This document shows, piece by piece, positions 1-9,710 of a DNA stretch of 47,367 nucleotides. Location: contig BOKF01000063.1 of NCBI GenBank assembly GCA_016860845.1, positions 1 to 47,367 of the forward strand, read 5' to 3'. The notes under the pieces were generated by a model, which did not search any database, was not told the DNA's origin, and saw only the letters and a program-made list of their open reading frames with translations. The DNA comes from Chloroflexota bacterium (GTDB lineage Bacteria; Chloroflexota; Anaerolineae; 4572-78; J111). Each line of letters opens with the position of its first letter. Position 1 is the stretch's first letter. The position numbers and the translations under genes were made by a program.

Positions 1-121
1 CCAATTGTTCTCACCGGCTTGATGCGTGATACGTGATGCGTAAGAAATCTTGCCTGGATACCATCACGCATCACGCATTACGTATCACGGACTTTGGATA
101 ATTATTTTCTTGGAGTTGCCT
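1..121. repeat. Left copy of window-flanking inverted repeat
   Basis: Positions 1-121 are matched in reverse complement by 47,227-47,348, with one single-base indel in an A/T run. Inside each copy there is a second imperfect palindrome: a TGATGCGTGATACGTGATGCG arm near 20-42 and its inverse near 62-88. This looks like a MITE- or REP-like element, or a repeat at which an assembly ended. A separate GGGAGGG/CCCTCCC hairpin follows at 126-142. Confidence 0.9.
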
Positions 122-186
122 TAGTCCCTCCCTTTGGGAGGGATTTAGGGAGGGCTTTTCCACCCACCACGTAACTCCTGGTTAGT

Positions 187-948
187 TTAATCTTGCGCGC
201 CTAATTGTTGCGATATTTCAACCGCTGCCTGGGTGATCGCCGTGATGGTTGCCTGGCTGGGCTGGTGGCTGCTGCGAGAGGTAAAACCGGCAATGGTCAT
301 GGCTGCGGCCACGCCCTGAAAATCCTTCAGCGGCACAGAGATGGCTTTGACCCCCAGCAAGTATTCTTCCTGATCGTCAATGGCGTAACCCTGTTGGCGA
401 ACTTTGACCAGTTCTGCTTTATAAGCCTGAAGGTCAACAATCGAGGCCGGGGTAAAGGCGGTCAGCCCGCGCTCAACGAGCAGCCGGTCAACCTCGGCCT
501 CACTCTTCCAGGCCAGAAACACTTTGCCAAAAGAGCCAGCCGAAAAAGGAATTTGCTGTCCAATGGCAGCGGAAACGTGCAATCTTCCCACCGGGTCCAC
601 TTTATCAATAACGGTGATTTGGCCGTTGTAGAAGGTGCCCAGCAGCACCGATTTGGATGTCTGCTGCATCAACGCTTCCATATAGGGCCGGGCAATCCGG
701 CGGATATCCATTTGCTCGTGAGCCAGGTGTCCCAGCCGAATCAAGGCCGGCCCCAGGCGATACTTGCGCGACTGCTGATCACGCAGGAGAAACTGATGCT
801 GGCAGAGTGTGTGGAGAATATCGTGGGCAGTACTCTTGTTGAGGGTTAAAAGGTCACAAAGTTCGGTTAAACTGTATTCATCCTTATTTGCGGCAAAGGC
901 CTTTAGGATGTGAATAGCTCGATCAACCGCCGATACCAGAGATGGCAT
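187..948 (-). CDS. IclR-family transcriptional regulator
   Basis: This is a 253-residue IclR-type regulator. It has an N-terminal winged helix (LVSAVDRAIHILKAF, then the LTELCDLLTLNKSTAHDIL recognition region) and a C-terminal ligand-binding domain (SVLLGTFYNGQITVIDKVD, FSAGSFGKVFLAW, AISVPLKDFQGVAAAMTIAG). Length and order fit the family. I take ATG at 948 as the start, because a GGAAATAGAGG stretch lies just upstream. A TTG at 963 is an in-frame alternative with its purine-rich site too close. It has its own promoter about 200 bp upstream with a palindrome at the predicted transcription start, which suggests autoregulation. It sits tail-to-edge at the left inverted repeat, so its target genes may lie outside the window. 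The effector cannot be read from sequence. Confidence 0.93.
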   Translation of the reverse strand: MPSLVSAVDRAIHILKAFAANKDEYSLTELCDLLTLNKSTAHDILHTLCQHQFLLRDQQSRKYRLGPALIRLGHLAHEQMDIRRIARPYMEALMQQTSKSVLLGTFYNGQITVIDKVDPVGRLHVSAAIGQQIPFSAGSFGKVFLAWKSEAEVDRLLVERGLTAFTPASIVDLQAYKAELVKVRQQGYAIDDQEEYLLGVKAISVPLKDFQGVAAAMTIAGFTSRSSHQPSQATITAITQAAVEISQQLGAQD

Positions 949-1119
949 TGCCTCTATTTCCAATCACCTTGATCGGATAACTCCGGCCAATGACCTAGAT
1001 AGATAATTTCAAATAAAAGAGAAGTGAACAGCATCTAGAAAATAGAGACTGTTCTTTACCAGGGGATTGACTTAAGTTTTGTTGCAAGGACAAAGAATTA
1101 GAGTTTCAAGAGGTTGTTC

Positions 1120-1146
1120 GCTACACCGAATAGAGTTCGGTATAGC
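1120..1146 (-). promoter_or_regulatory. Candidate IclR operator (11-bp arms)
   Basis: GCTACACCGAA (1120-1130) and TTCGGTATAGC (1136-1146) are inverted with one mismatch and a 5-bp centre. The palindrome begins at the predicted +1 of the promoter reading into the IclR gene, a position suited to autorepression. Assignment to IclR is inference from position. Confidence 0.5.
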
Positions 1147-1153
1147 GGTCCAC

Positions 1154-1182
1154 AGTATAGCATACGCCGGCCGATCTGTCAA
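1154..1182 (-). promoter_or_regulatory. Sigma-70-type promoter of the IclR gene
   Basis: On the minus strand, TTGACA (1177-1182) is followed after 17 bp by TATACT (1154-1159), a near-consensus promoter directed into the IclR gene. The predicted start near 1147 gives a leader of about 200 nt. I see no gene in 949-1404 and nothing else notable between 1183 and 1343. Confidence 0.7.
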
Positions 1183-1343
1183 TTAGTCGAAACATTTAGT
1201 CCGTTAGGAACATAACAGGAGCGATCAAAAAGATAGCTCTTTTGTTTCCAAAAAACCACCCGTTCTGGTATAGCTTGGTTAGCGTGAGCGAGGTATACTT
1301 TTTTATGGCTCACAAAAGCTCAGTTTGAGTTTCTATAATTGAT

Positions 1344-1375
1344 TGCGGAGTGAAAAGGGCCTTTTTCACTCCGCA
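1344..1375 (-). terminator. Stem-loop downstream of the topoisomerase operon
   Basis: GCGGAGTGAAAA pairs with TTTTCACTCCGC around a 6-nt loop, starting about 30 bp after the gyrA/parC stop. There is no clean U-tract after the stem, so it may be a processing or stability hairpin and not a true intrinsic terminator. Confidence 0.5.
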
Positions 1376-1404
1376 CAACGTTAGTGCTATTTACACCCGA
1401 TGAC

Positions 1405-3858
1405 TCAGGATGACAGCGCTACCGCGCCGGTAATCGTATCATCTTCCCCAAAATCAACCAACTTTTCACCCCGTTTGCGCCGGTCCGCTACGGGGATGCT
1501 TTCCAGGGCCAGGCGATGGCGCAATCCCTTGGCCGATAAAACATCACCGGCTTTAGCCTGGCCGGTAGCGATGGCGGCCGCTGCCACTTTGCCGGTCATC
1601 TTGGTGATCTCCAAGCTCTGCACGCCCTGACCGCCGCGCCCTTGAAGCGGGAATTCGGCCAGCGGTACTCGCTTGATAAAGCCGGTTTGGCTGACGATGA
1701 TCACCTGGGCTTTTTCATCCGGCTCGATCACCGTACCTGCCACCAAACTATCCTCTTTACCCAGCTTGATCCCGGTGACGCCGCGCGCCGAGGGTGTCGC
1801 CTGCGGATTGACTTCGCTGCCGGCAAAGCGAATAGCTTTTCCCCCGGCGGTAAAAAACATCACTCCAGCCTCATCACTGGCTATGGCAGCAAATAAAGCT
1901 TCGTCCTTATCACCCAGGCCCATCACCGTGGCCCATGAGGCTTCGCTCATATTCAGATCTTCAACCTTAAGCCGCTTGGCCTGGCCCACCCGGGTCCCGA
2001 TCGTGACAAAGCACTCAGGGGCCAGCACACCCCCGCCGATCAGATACTCGCCCTTGGCTAACCCCAGGTCGGCAAAACTTGCCTCAGCCGGTACACGGCC
2101 GACCGGCGCTTTCCAGGCCCGGCCTTGATTAGACACCAGCAGCAGGGAGTCCTGAGGCTGCAATTGGAGCTGCTGGAGGTGAGCCTCAACCGCCTTGGCC
2201 GTAGCGCCCACTTTGGCCCGGTAGGCGAACTGCTCTGCCTCTGTGCGAAGAACCCCGCGAGTCGTAATCACTACCACCTGCGGCTTATCCACAGTAGCCA
2301 GGTCCGCATCAGTCTTCGCTGCCAGGCCGGCCGCCTGATCTTCACGCTCAATGATGACCGTCCGGCGGGGCGTGGCAAATTTATTCTTGAGGGCCGTTGT
2401 TTCCTCGATCACTACTTCCAGCCGTTTGGCCTCCGAGCCAAGCAGGGCTTTGAGCACCTTGATCCGTTCCCATAATTCGCGCCCTTCCTCTTTGAGTTTG
2501 GTCCGTTCCAGGGCCGCCAACCGGCTCAGTTGCATGGCCAGAATCGCTTTAGCCTGCGCTTCGCTGAATTTGAACTGCTTGATCAGGTTTTGACGGGCCA
2601 CATCGGCATCCTTTGATTTGCGGATGGTGGCAATGACCTGGTCAATCGCGTCGAGTGCCTTGATCAAGCCCTCGACCACATGCAGCCGGGCTTCCCGTTC
2701 GGCCAGTTCGTGGCGGCTGCGCCGTTCGATCACATTGAGCCGGTGGCTGACAAAATGAACCAGCATGTCCCGCAGCGACAGCAGCTTGGGGACAGTCTCC
2801 CCTTCGCCGTCGTCCACCAGGGCCAGGTTGGTCACGCCAAAAGTTTGGCGGAGCTGGGTATAAGCCAGCAGTGACTCCAGCACCCGGCGGGGGTCATTTC
2901 CTCGGGCTACTTCGACGACGACCCGCATGCCGGTGTAGTCCGACTCATCCCTCAGGTCGGTCACTCCGGCAATGCGCCCCTCGCGGACCTCTTTGGCAAT
3001 CTTTTCCAGCACCGTACTTTTTTGGACGGCGTAGGGCAGCTCGGTTACGACGATGTCGGCCTTGCCGCCCCGCGTTTGCTCAATATTGACCCGGGCCTGG
3101 GTCACTATCCGCCCCCGGCCCGTCTCGTAAGCCGCCCGGATCGTATCCAACACCCCACCGTCTGAGCCGTTGCTGCCGGAGTCGACCCGGTAGCGGTAGA
3201 TCAGCCCGCCGGTGGGAAAGTCCGGGCCGGGGATAAATTTCAACAGTTCATCCACGGTCAGGCTGTCTCGCTGCTGCCAACGCTGGGCCACAAAAATCAG
3301 GGCGTCGGCCACCTCGCCGACATTATGCGGCGGGATATTGGTGGCCATGCCGACCGCCAGCCCGGCCGAGCCATTGATCAGCAGATTCGGCAGCACGGTG
3401 GGCAGGATGACCGGCTCCTGCAACGAGCCATCGAAATTGTCTACCCAGTTGACTGTATCGCGGTTGATATCCTGGGTCAATAACTCGGCAATCTGGGACA
3501 GCCGGGCTTCGGTGTAGCGCATGGCCGCCGCCGTATCACCATCCACGCTGCCAAAATTGCCCTGCCCGTCCACCAGCGGCTCGCGCAGCGAGAAATCCTG
3601 GGCCATGCGCACCAGCGCCCCATAAACCGAGGCATCGCCGTGAGGGTGATACTTGCCCAGCACTTCGCCGACCACGCGGGCTGATTTACGGTATGGTTTG
3701 TTCCAGGTCAGGCCCATATCATGCATGGCATAAAGGATGCGGCGCTGCACCGGCTTCAGCCCATCCTCCACCCGGGGCAGAGCCCGGTCAACGATAGTTT
3801 CGACAGCGTAGTCAAAATAAGCGCGCTCTAAATCGCTGGTCAGCTCAACCGTTTTCAT
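1405..3858 (-). CDS. gyrA/parC: Type IIA topoisomerase subunit A (GyrA/ParC)
   Basis: This 817-residue protein is the DNA breakage-reunion subunit of gyrase or topoisomerase IV. The N-terminal region has YHPHGD (70-75) and the catalytic Tyr115 in [11 protein letters not shown] coiled-coil region around 375-480 ([20 protein letters not shown]) precedes a beta-pinwheel C-terminal domain. Near residue 737 that domain has QGRGGQG, a degenerate GyrA box (QRRGGKG in Escherichia coli GyrA). The box is closer to gyrase than to ParC, but not decisive. The quinolone-pocket positions equivalent to GyrA Ser83 and Asp87 are Ala76 and Gly80. The start overlaps the subunit B stop by 4 bp (ATGA), so the two are translationally coupled. 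Confidence 0.95.
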   Translation of the reverse strand: MKTVELTSDLERAYFDYAVETIVDRALPRVEDGLKPVQRRILYAMHDMGLTWNKPYRKSARVVGEVLGKYHPHGDASVYGALVRMAQDFSLREPLVDGQGNFGSVDGDTAAAMRYTEARLSQIAELLTQDINRDTVNWVDNFDGSLQEPVILPTVLPNLLINGSAGLAVGMATNIPPHNVGEVADALIFVAQRWQQRDSLTVDELLKFIPGPDFPTGGLIYRYRVDSGSNGSDGGVLDTIRAAYETGRGRIVTQARVNIEQTRGGKADIVVTELPYAVQKSTVLEKIAKEVREGRIAGVTDLRDESDYTGMRVVVEVARGNDPRRVLESLLAYTQLRQTFGVTNLALVDDGEGETVPKLLSLRDMLVHFVSHRLNVIERRSRHELAEREARLHVVEGLIKALDAIDQVIATIRKSKDADVARQNLIKQFKFSEAQAKAILAMQLSRLAALERTKLKEEGRELWERIKVLKALLGSEAKRLEVVIEETTALKNKFATPRRTVIIEREDQAAGLAAKTDADLATVDKPQVVVITTRGVLRTEAEQFAYRAKVGATAKAVEAHLQQLQLQPQDSLLLVSNQGRAWKAPVGRVPAEASFADLGLAKGEYLIGGGVLAPECFVTIGTRVGQAKRLKVEDLNMSEASWATVMGLGDKDEALFAAIASDEAGVMFFTAGGKAIRFAGSEVNPQATPSARGVTGIKLGKEDSLVAGTVIEPDEKAQVIIVSQTGFIKRVPLAEFPLQGRGGQGVQSLEITKMTGKVAAAAIATGQAKAGDVLSAKGLRHRLALESIPVADRRKRGEKLVDFGEDDTITGAVALSS

Positions 3859-6020
3859 TCGTCCTCAGCTCCATTCTGGTTGGTTTTGGCGTCGGCAGCC
3901 TCGTCGCCGTTGCCGTTCCAAGCTGCTTCTTCCCCGGCCCACTTTTGTAACAGCCAGTGTTTCCGGGGGCCAACATCCGACGACATCAAAACCGACATGA
4001 TATGCCCGGCCTGGTGGGCATCTTCCACCATGACCTGTAGCATATGCTCGTTAATGACCGGGTTAGCCCCTTCCGTTTTGTTCAGGGCAAAAACTGTCTC
4101 CCGGAGCTGGGCCGGATTCATCTCGCCCAGACCTTTGTAACGCTGAATGGTGACACCCTCCCGGCCCCATTTTTTCAAGATACTGTCCCGCTCCTCTTCG
4201 GAGTAGGCGTAGCGGGTCTCTTTGCCCTTGTGCAGTTGGTACAGCGGCGCGACAGCCACATAGAGCTTGCCGGCCTGGACCAGTGGTTTGAGATGCCGCC
4301 AGAAGAGGGTATGCAGCAGGGTGCGGATATGAGAGCCGTCCACGTCAGCGTCGGTCAGAATGGCGACCCCGCCGTAGCGCATGTCCTCTACCTTGAAGTC
4401 GGCCCCAATGCCGCCGCCGATGGCCGCCACGATGGCCTTGACCTCGTTGTTGGACAGGACCTTGGTCACCGAGATACGCTCGGTGTTGAGGATTTTACCG
4501 CGCAGGGGCAGAATCGCGTGGTAACGCCGGTCACGGCCCTGCTTGGCGCTGCCGCCAGCGCTGTCCCCCTCGACGAGAAAGAGCATCGTCTGCTCCACCG
4601 GCGTGCCGCGAGTTACGTCGGCCAATTTGCCGGGCAGTTCCGACACTTCCAGGGCCGATTTGCGGATGACCAGTTGGCGGGCCGCTTTGGCCGCCTCGCG
4701 ACCTCGCTGCGCGGCCAGGGCCTGGTTGATGATGACCTTGCCGACCGGGATATTCTTGTTGAGGTAAGCCAGCAGGTTTTCGTAAGTGATCGAGGTGGTC
4801 ACCCCCTGCACTTCGGTCGTGGTCAGCGATTCCTTGGTCTGGCTGGAAAATTGGGGTGTTTTGGTCATCGTGACATTGACGATCGCCGTCAGCCCCAGCA
4901 GCAAATCCTCCCCACGGATGTTGCCCTCTTTGAGCAGTTTCTTATCCGCTCCAAATTGATTGACTGCTTTGGTCAGGCCGGCCTGAAAGCCGCGCACCGC
5001 CGTCCCCCCCTGCGGGGTGGGGATGGAGTTGACAAAGCTGTAAATAGCTGTTTCCTCCCCGGCATACTGCATGACCACTTCCAGGGTAATAGAGCCATCG
5101 TCGTTCTTATCTTTGAACTGGATCGGTTTGTGCAGCGTGTCCAGCCCCTCATTCAAGGACGCCATGTAATCCAGCAGTCCTTTCTGTGAGAAAAAGAGGC
5201 GTTTCTTATGGTCTTTCTTGGGGCCGCGCTCATCATGCAGCTCGATCCGCACGCCGGGATGGAGATGGGCTACCTGCTCCAGCCGCAGGGCCAGCCGGTT
5301 GAAATCCCAGGGCACATTTTTGTCAGGGCGCGGCCACTCCATGTCCGGATCGAACCAGGGCCGGTGGGGCCGGAAGTGAACCAGGGTGCCCGTACCGAGG
5401 TTAGGGTCGGCCTGAACGGAGATGGTTTTGTTACCTGCTTTCAGCCCGGTGAGCAGCCCGCTTTTGCGCTCAGTTTCCAGTTTGGTGTCGGCGTTGATTT
5501 CACCCACAACTTTCTGATTGCCGGGCTGAATAATCTGGACGCCCCGCACCGGTTTGCCGCCGTTCTCAAAGCGCTGCCGGTAGATCACGCCGTTGCGCCG
5601 GATTTCCACCACCAGCCATTCCGAGAAGGCGTTGGTCGCCTTAACGCCAATGCCGTGCAACCCCCCGGAGCCGCTCAGATAGGCGTCCTGCTGGCCGTCC
5701 TCGCGAAACTTACCACCGGCGTGCAGCATGGTCAGCACCTCGGTTAAGGCCGACATTTTCACATCGGGTTTGTACTCCACCGGGATGCCGCGGGCGTTAT
5801 CCTGTACGCTGGCCGAGCCGTCGCCATGCAGCGTTACCTGGATGGTATCGCCGTGACCGTTGAGGATCTCGTCAACGGCGTTGTCAATTGGCTCCATGAG
5901 CAGATGGTGCAGGCCGTACACACCGTTGTTGCCAATATACATCCCCGGCAGGCGGCGAACCGCCTCCAATCCTTCCAGGCGTTTGATATGTTCAGCACTA
6001 TAGGTCATTGTTGTTGCCAA
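3855..6020 (-). CDS. gyrB/parE: Type IIA topoisomerase subunit B (GyrB/ParE)
   Basis: This 721-residue ATPase subunit pairs with the downstream subunit A. The GHKL ATPase shows [11 protein letters not shown] (43-53), DNARGIP (74-80, where Ala replaces the first Gly of the usual DGRGIP) and GGLHGIG (119-125). The transducer has the QTKESL loop. The TOPRIM domain has VEGDSAGG and TDADVDGSH, followed by RYKGLGEM. The start is a TTG at 6020: GGGGAG at 6028-6033 lies exactly 7 nt upstream, whereas the first ATG (6008) would be 19 nt away. The Ala in the ATP-binding loop and GGTAVRGF in place of GGTHxxGF are unusual but in conserved surroundings. Gyrase versus topoisomerase IV cannot be settled here. 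Confidence 0.95.
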   Translation of the reverse strand: MATTMTYSAEHIKRLEGLEAVRRLPGMYIGNNGVYGLHHLLMEPIDNAVDEILNGHGDTIQVTLHGDGSASVQDNARGIPVEYKPDVKMSALTEVLTMLHAGGKFREDGQQDAYLSGSGGLHGIGVKATNAFSEWLVVEIRRNGVIYRQRFENGGKPVRGVQIIQPGNQKVVGEINADTKLETERKSGLLTGLKAGNKTISVQADPNLGTGTLVHFRPHRPWFDPDMEWPRPDKNVPWDFNRLALRLEQVAHLHPGVRIELHDERGPKKDHKKRLFFSQKGLLDYMASLNEGLDTLHKPIQFKDKNDDGSITLEVVMQYAGEETAIYSFVNSIPTPQGGTAVRGFQAGLTKAVNQFGADKKLLKEGNIRGEDLLLGLTAIVNVTMTKTPQFSSQTKESLTTTEVQGVTTSITYENLLAYLNKNIPVGKVIINQALAAQRGREAAKAARQLVIRKSALEVSELPGKLADVTRGTPVEQTMLFLVEGDSAGGSAKQGRDRRYHAILPLRGKILNTERISVTKVLSNNEVKAIVAAIGGGIGADFKVEDMRYGGVAILTDADVDGSHIRTLLHTLFWRHLKPLVQAGKLYVAVAPLYQLHKGKETRYAYSEEERDSILKKWGREGVTIQRYKGLGEMNPAQLRETVFALNKTEGANPVINEHMLQVMVEDAHQAGHIMSVLMSSDVGPRKHWLLQKWAGEEAAWNGNGDEAADAKTNQNGAEDE

Positions 6021-6048
6021 TTTTTTTCTCCCCGAAGAAACTGGCTTA

Positions 6049-6078
6049 ATTATAGCACAAATGTTCCTTCTTGACCAA
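6049..6078 (-). promoter_or_regulatory. Promoter of the gyrB/parE-gyrA/parC operon
   Basis: On the minus strand a perfect TATAAT (6049-6054) lies 18 bp downstream of TTGGTC (6073-6078). The predicted start near 6042 gives a leader of about 20 nt, carrying the GGGGAG ribosome site. Confidence 0.65.
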
Positions 6079-6253
6079 CTACCGTGGCGAATTTCACATA
6101 AAGCCTACTATTTTACTTTCTCCCTGCCTATACTCAAGTGGGTGGCTTCCTGAGTGAAACAAGGGCTATCTTTGCATAGCTCTTGTAGATTAACTGCCTG
6201 ATTCGTTACCCTACACCTATCTGAAAACGGCAAAATATGGACAGGACCTTCGG

Positions 6254-6305
6254 CAAGATTAACAGGATAATTTTAGTAAAAATCCTGTAAATCCTGTTAA
6301 TCTTG
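6254..6305. repeat. Inverted repeat CAAGATTAACAGGAT
   Basis: CAAGATTAACAGGAT (6254-6268) is perfectly inverted at 6291-6305, with a further AATCCTGTAA unit between. It is the only notable element in the gene-free stretch 6080-6465. The motif resembles short dispersed repeats found in many genomes. Confidence 0.6.
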
Positions 6306-6466
6306 TCTAGTCTTCTGGGCTGAATTTCTCTAGTGTAGAGTAACGAAACCGACTGATTAGTTGGAGCACTTTCTGAAACGGTCTTAGGTTATAGACCTGG
6401 TTGGCGGTTGGGGTTGATTTAAACCCTTAAACCTATCTTTTGGCAGATTATCAATTGTTCCTTAAC

Positions 6467-6475
6467 TGGTATACT
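6467..6475 (+). promoter_or_regulatory. Extended -10 promoter of the FAD oxidoreductase gene
   Basis: TGGTATACT provides an extended -10 (TGnTATACT). No good -35 is present at the usual spacing. The predicted start near 6482 would give a 55-nt leader to the ATG at 6537. Confidence 0.4.
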
Positions 6476-6536
6476 AACTTTGTTTCAAAACTACGCAAAC
6501 TCTAAGATTGCACACGATACGAAAAGGTTACAAAAA

Positions 6537-7877
6537 ATGAATGCAAAAGCAACAACCCATCACAACCCGTCTAGTCAGGCGGCTTTCGGCCACGCCGTTG
6601 TTATCGGCAGCGGTATTGCCGGTTTGACCGTGGCCCGGGTTTTAACCGATTACTTTGCCCAAGTCACCATCATCGAACGGGACCGCCGGCCCGATACTCC
6701 GGAAATTCGGCGGGGGGCGCCGCAAGCGCGCCATGCCCACACCTTGCCGGTGCGTGGGCAAACCCTGCTGGAAAAGCAATTCCCCGGCCTCACGGCTGAA
6801 TTGGTTGCCAACGGTGCGGTGGCGATCAAGGGTGGCAGCGAGATCGCTTTCTTTGTCGCCGGAGAGTGGCATCAAGTTCGGCAGCATGGGGCAATTGTGT
6901 CTATCACCTGCAGCCGCCCCTTGTTGGAGCATGTCCTCTATCAGCGGCTTCTGGCTCATCCTAAGATTCGCGTTATTCAGGAACACGGCGTGGCCGGCCT
7001 GAATGTTGACCGCAAGGGCCGGCGGGTTACCGGCGTGCGGCTGCGCGGCCGGCCCGGTCTGCTGCCCTCCCTGACCAGCCTGCCCGCCGACCTGGTCGTG
7101 GATACCAGCGGGCGCGACTCCCAAACCCCGCACTGGCTGGCCGATTTGGGCTACAACCCACCCCTGGAAACCACCATCTCTGCCTTTGCCGGGTACGCCA
7201 GCCGGCTGTACCGGCGGCCTGCCGACGCCGACCCGTCGTGGAAGACCCTCTACATCCGGCCCACGCCAACCAGCAGCACCCGCGGCGGGGTTATCATCCC
7301 CATCGAGGGCGAGCGCTGGCATGTGACCTTGATCGGGATGGGGGCCGACTATCCCCCGACCAGTGAAGACGGCTTTCTGGCCTTTGCCCGCAGCCTGCCC
7401 ACGCCACAGTTGTACCAGGCCATTGCTGCCGCCGAGCCGCTGACCGAACCCTGCGGCTACCGCCAGACGCAAAATCGGATGCGTCATTACGAGCGGCTGC
7501 CTCGCTACCTGGAGGGATTGCTGGTCTGTGGGGACGCGGCTTATACCCTGAACCCGGTTTACACCCAGGGCATGACCGCAGCGGTAACGGCCAGCCTGGC
7601 CCTGAGTCATACCTTGAACGGGCGCCTGAGCCAGCACCACCCCGGCGATCTGACCGGCCTGGCCGCTGCCTTTCAAAAACAATTAAGCCGGGCCATGGCC
7701 GACTTGTGGCAAACGGCGACGGATCAAGACCGGCGCTGGCCGATGGTCGAAGTTAACGAACAGGTTGACCTGGCCAAACGCCAACGCCAGCAGCTCGTGG
7801 CCCACATCGCCCAGGCATCGCCGCAGCGGCGGGAGCGCACGAGCAGTAACACCGGTTTGGCTATAGGTTACAGTTAG
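6537..7877 (+). CDS. FAD-dependent oxidoreductase (aromatic-hydroxylase/epoxidase-like fold)
   Basis: The protein of 446 residues has a Rossmann FAD site at its N-terminus (VVIGSGIAGLTVARVL, followed by an acidic E in IIERD). A central ARHAHTLPVRGQ segment follows. Near residue 330 it has LLVCGDAAYTLNPVYTQGM, the GD motif that contacts the FAD ribityl chain in the p-hydroxybenzoate hydroxylase/squalene epoxidase group. The order fits a flavin monooxygenase or dehydrogenase of about 450 residues. I chose ATG 6537, which has AAAAGG 9 nt upstream. An upstream TTG (6480) has no ribosome site. The gene stands alone between the topoisomerase operon and a hairpin-rich region. The substrate cannot be inferred. 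Confidence 0.85.
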   Translation: MNAKATTHHNPSSQAAFGHAVVIGSGIAGLTVARVLTDYFAQVTIIERDRRPDTPEIRRGAPQARHAHTLPVRGQTLLEKQFPGLTAELVANGAVAIKGGSEIAFFVAGEWHQVRQHGAIVSITCSRPLLEHVLYQRLLAHPKIRVIQEHGVAGLNVDRKGRRVTGVRLRGRPGLLPSLTSLPADLVVDTSGRDSQTPHWLADLGYNPPLETTISAFAGYASRLYRRPADADPSWKTLYIRPTPTSSTRGGVIIPIEGERWHVTLIGMGADYPPTSEDGFLAFARSLPTPQLYQAIAAAEPLTEPCGYRQTQNRMRHYERLPRYLEGLLVCGDAAYTLNPVYTQGMTAAVTASLALSHTLNGRLSQHHPGDLTGLAAAFQKQLSRAMADLWQTATDQDRRWPMVEVNEQVDLAKRQRQQLVAHIAQASPQRRERTSSNTGLAIGYS

Positions 7878-7879
7878 GC

Positions 7880-8089
7880 CTGAAAAGGGCATCGAATTCC
7901 TGAAACCCCCGACCCAGGAATTCTACGGGATTGAGGCGCCTTTCAGAGACGGCTGCGGCAACTGGTTTAGCCTCACCCAGCACTCGACTGAAAGTGCGGA
8001 GAAGTAGCCCGTCCCTTTGATACGGGAAGTACTCTAAAAGTTAGTACCCTGGTTGACAAAGTGCCCGTTTTTACGAACGGACATTTTTT
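7880..8089 (+). ncRNA. Candidate structured RNA / 3'-UTR hairpin array
   Basis: After the oxidoreductase stop, several short inverted repeats occur in sequence: GAATTCCTG 7894-7902 with 7915-7923; GCACT 7980-7984 with 7993-7997; CCCGT 8008-8012 with 8022-8026; GTACT 8029-8033 with 8043-8047. The array ends in an intrinsic terminator. There is no credible gene on the plus strand. An antisense ORF (7973-8422) has low-complexity codon use and no ribosome site. The arrangement fits a structured small RNA or long 3'-UTR. It matches no riboswitch class I know. Confidence 0.35.
8062..8089 (+). terminator. Intrinsic terminator
   Basis: TGCCCGTT (8062-8069) pairs with AACGGACA (8076-8083) with one mismatch and is followed at once by six T (8084-8089). 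It ends transcription coming from the oxidoreductase side, upstream of the separate sensor-kinase promoter. Confidence 0.75.
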
Positions 8090-8151
8090 ATTGGCCTGGG
8101 GAGCAGCAGTCCCCCTCAGACCTCTGATGAATATTGAGGATGAGCTTTGTC

Positions 8152-8180
8152 TTGTTACCAGGGAGTAACTATGATACAAT
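8152..8180 (+). promoter_or_regulatory. Promoter of the sensor-kinase gene
   Basis: TTGTTA (8152-8157) and TACAAT (8175-8180) are separated by 17 bp. The start near 8187 gives a 145-nt leader before the ATG at 8332. Confidence 0.6.
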
Positions 8181-8331
8181 TCAACCTGCCAAAACGGCTT
8201 CTGGCTGGTTGCCGAACCGGAGAGATTCTTTATCCACTTGCTCCAGTCAGAGTACAAGGTTCCTGTTATACTTTTCTTTGGGGGGAAGAAAGGTACTCTG
8301 CTTTCCATAAAATACAGCCTGAGGAAAGGTG

Positions 8332-9706
8332 ATGAAACCGAAACCTCTATCGCTCTGGCCTTACGGCCTGGCGGTTTTGTTGGTCGGGCTGGCCACCCTC
8401 CTGACCTTCTTTTTTTCCTCATATCTTGAACGAACGGTTTTTCATCCTGTTTTTTGCAGCGGTGATAGCCAGCTCATGGTATGGCGGGCTTGGCTCTGGC
8501 TTCCTGGCCATCGTCCTGGCGGCTCTGGCCGGTATTTATTTTTTTTTACCCCCGGCCTTCACTTTAACCCTGGAGAGTGTGGATGAGGTTATACAGCTTA
8601 TTTTGTTTGTGCTGGTAGCGTTGCTCATCAACTGGCTTACGGAAACACGCACCCGGCTGAATCGCGACTTAAACCGCCAGGTATCCGAACTGCAAACCCT
8701 GCTCGATATTTTGCCTGTTGGCGTTTGTGTGGCCCATGATCCGGACTGCCTGGAGATAACCGTAAATCCCGCCGGAGCGCGCCTGCTGAATATCTCTGTT
8801 GAGGATAATGCCTCCAAAAGTGGGCCTCAGGGCGAGCAGTTGCCGTTTAAGGTCTTACAGAACGGGGTGGAAGTACCGCCTCACGAATTACCCATGCAGT
8901 ATGCCGCCGGACACGATACCTCGGTGCATGATGCAGAGTACGACATCTTGTACCCGGATGGCCGGAGCATCAATCTGCTTGAGTATGCCTCGCCCTTGCA
9001 CGATGAGCACGGCCAAGTTCGCGGTTCTGTGGGCGTTTTTGTGGACGTGACCAACCTCAAGCAAGCCGAACAGGCCCAACGCTTATTAGCCGAGATGCGG
9101 GAGCGTAACCGGCTTGCTCAGGAACTCCACGATACCGTTGCCCAGACTCTTGGTTACTTGAACCTGAAAATCGGACTCACCTATTCCCTGCTCGACAGCG
9201 ATGGCATTGACACTGCCAAAGCCAACCTTCAAGAGTTGAAGCAGATAGTCGGCGAAACTTATACCGACGTGCGTGAAGAGATCTTTAACCTGCGGACCAA
9301 AGTGCTTTTAGGAATGAGCTTTATGGAAATGCTGCAGCGGTATATAGACAAATATCACCGCTTCTACAATTTAGATATCCAACTGATTCAGGAAGCAGAC
9401 CCAGCCCTGTTTGACTTTCCCCCCGAAGTGGCGCCGCAGCTTATTCGCACCATCCAGGAAGCCCTCATCAACATCCGCAAACACGCCCAGGTAAAGACGG
9501 CTACCATCCGGCTGGGCCAGGAGCGGGGTCAGGTTCGCATCAGTATTGAGGATGAGAGGCAGGGTTTTGACCTTGACCGTATTAAGGAGAAAACAGCGAG
9601 CTTTGGCTTGCAGATTATGCGCGAGCGGGTGCAGAGTGTCGGCGGCAGCCTGGAAGTTGAAACCGCTCCCGGACATGGCACCCGGATTATTCTGCATTAT
9701 GGGTAG
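8332..9706 (+). CDS. NarL-type sensor histidine kinase, frameshifted (DUF4118-PAS-HisKA_3-HATPase)
   Basis: Two overlapping frames make one kinase. ATG 8332, with GAGGAAAGG upstream, begins a hydrophobic N-terminus, and the same protein continues one frame later from about 8417. Removing one T from the T7 run at 8410-8416 gives a continuous 457-residue protein. It has membrane segments with the DUF4118 hallmark SSWYGGLGSGFLAIVLAAL and YFFLPP, and a PAS-like region (about 120-240). It also has a HisKA_3 phosphoacceptor, AQELHDTVAQ (His266 in the corrected protein). The HATPase shows the N-box EALINIRKHAQ and GLQIMRERVQSVGG. The G1 loop reads IEDERQGFD and lacks the usual first Gly. No response regulator gene lies beside it. 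The break is either a homopolymer error or a real off-state. Confidence 0.8.
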
Positions 9707-9710
9707 AAAA

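Noticed and set aside
205..849. Long plus-strand ORF opposite the IclR gene
   Set aside because: It is an antisense reading of a clearly homologous gene, has no family features and no ribosome site.
4044..5189. 381-codon plus-strand ORF inside the topoisomerase B gene
   Set aside because: Antisense shadow of a high-GC coding region; the minus-strand protein has all catalytic motifs.
6642..7682. 346-codon minus-strand ORF in the FAD oxidoreductase
   Set aside because: Gly/Gln-rich shadow with no domain; the plus strand has FAD motifs.
7940..8030. Cobalamin-like riboswitch
   Set aside because: GGCTGCGGCAACTGG recalls a piece of the cobalamin consensus, but the other conserved boxes are missing and no cobalamin gene follows.
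8097..8422. Minus-strand ORF (7973-8422) opposite the kinase leader
   Set aside because: Ser/Arg/Lys-rich, no ribosome site, and crosses both a promoter and a terminator of the plus strand.
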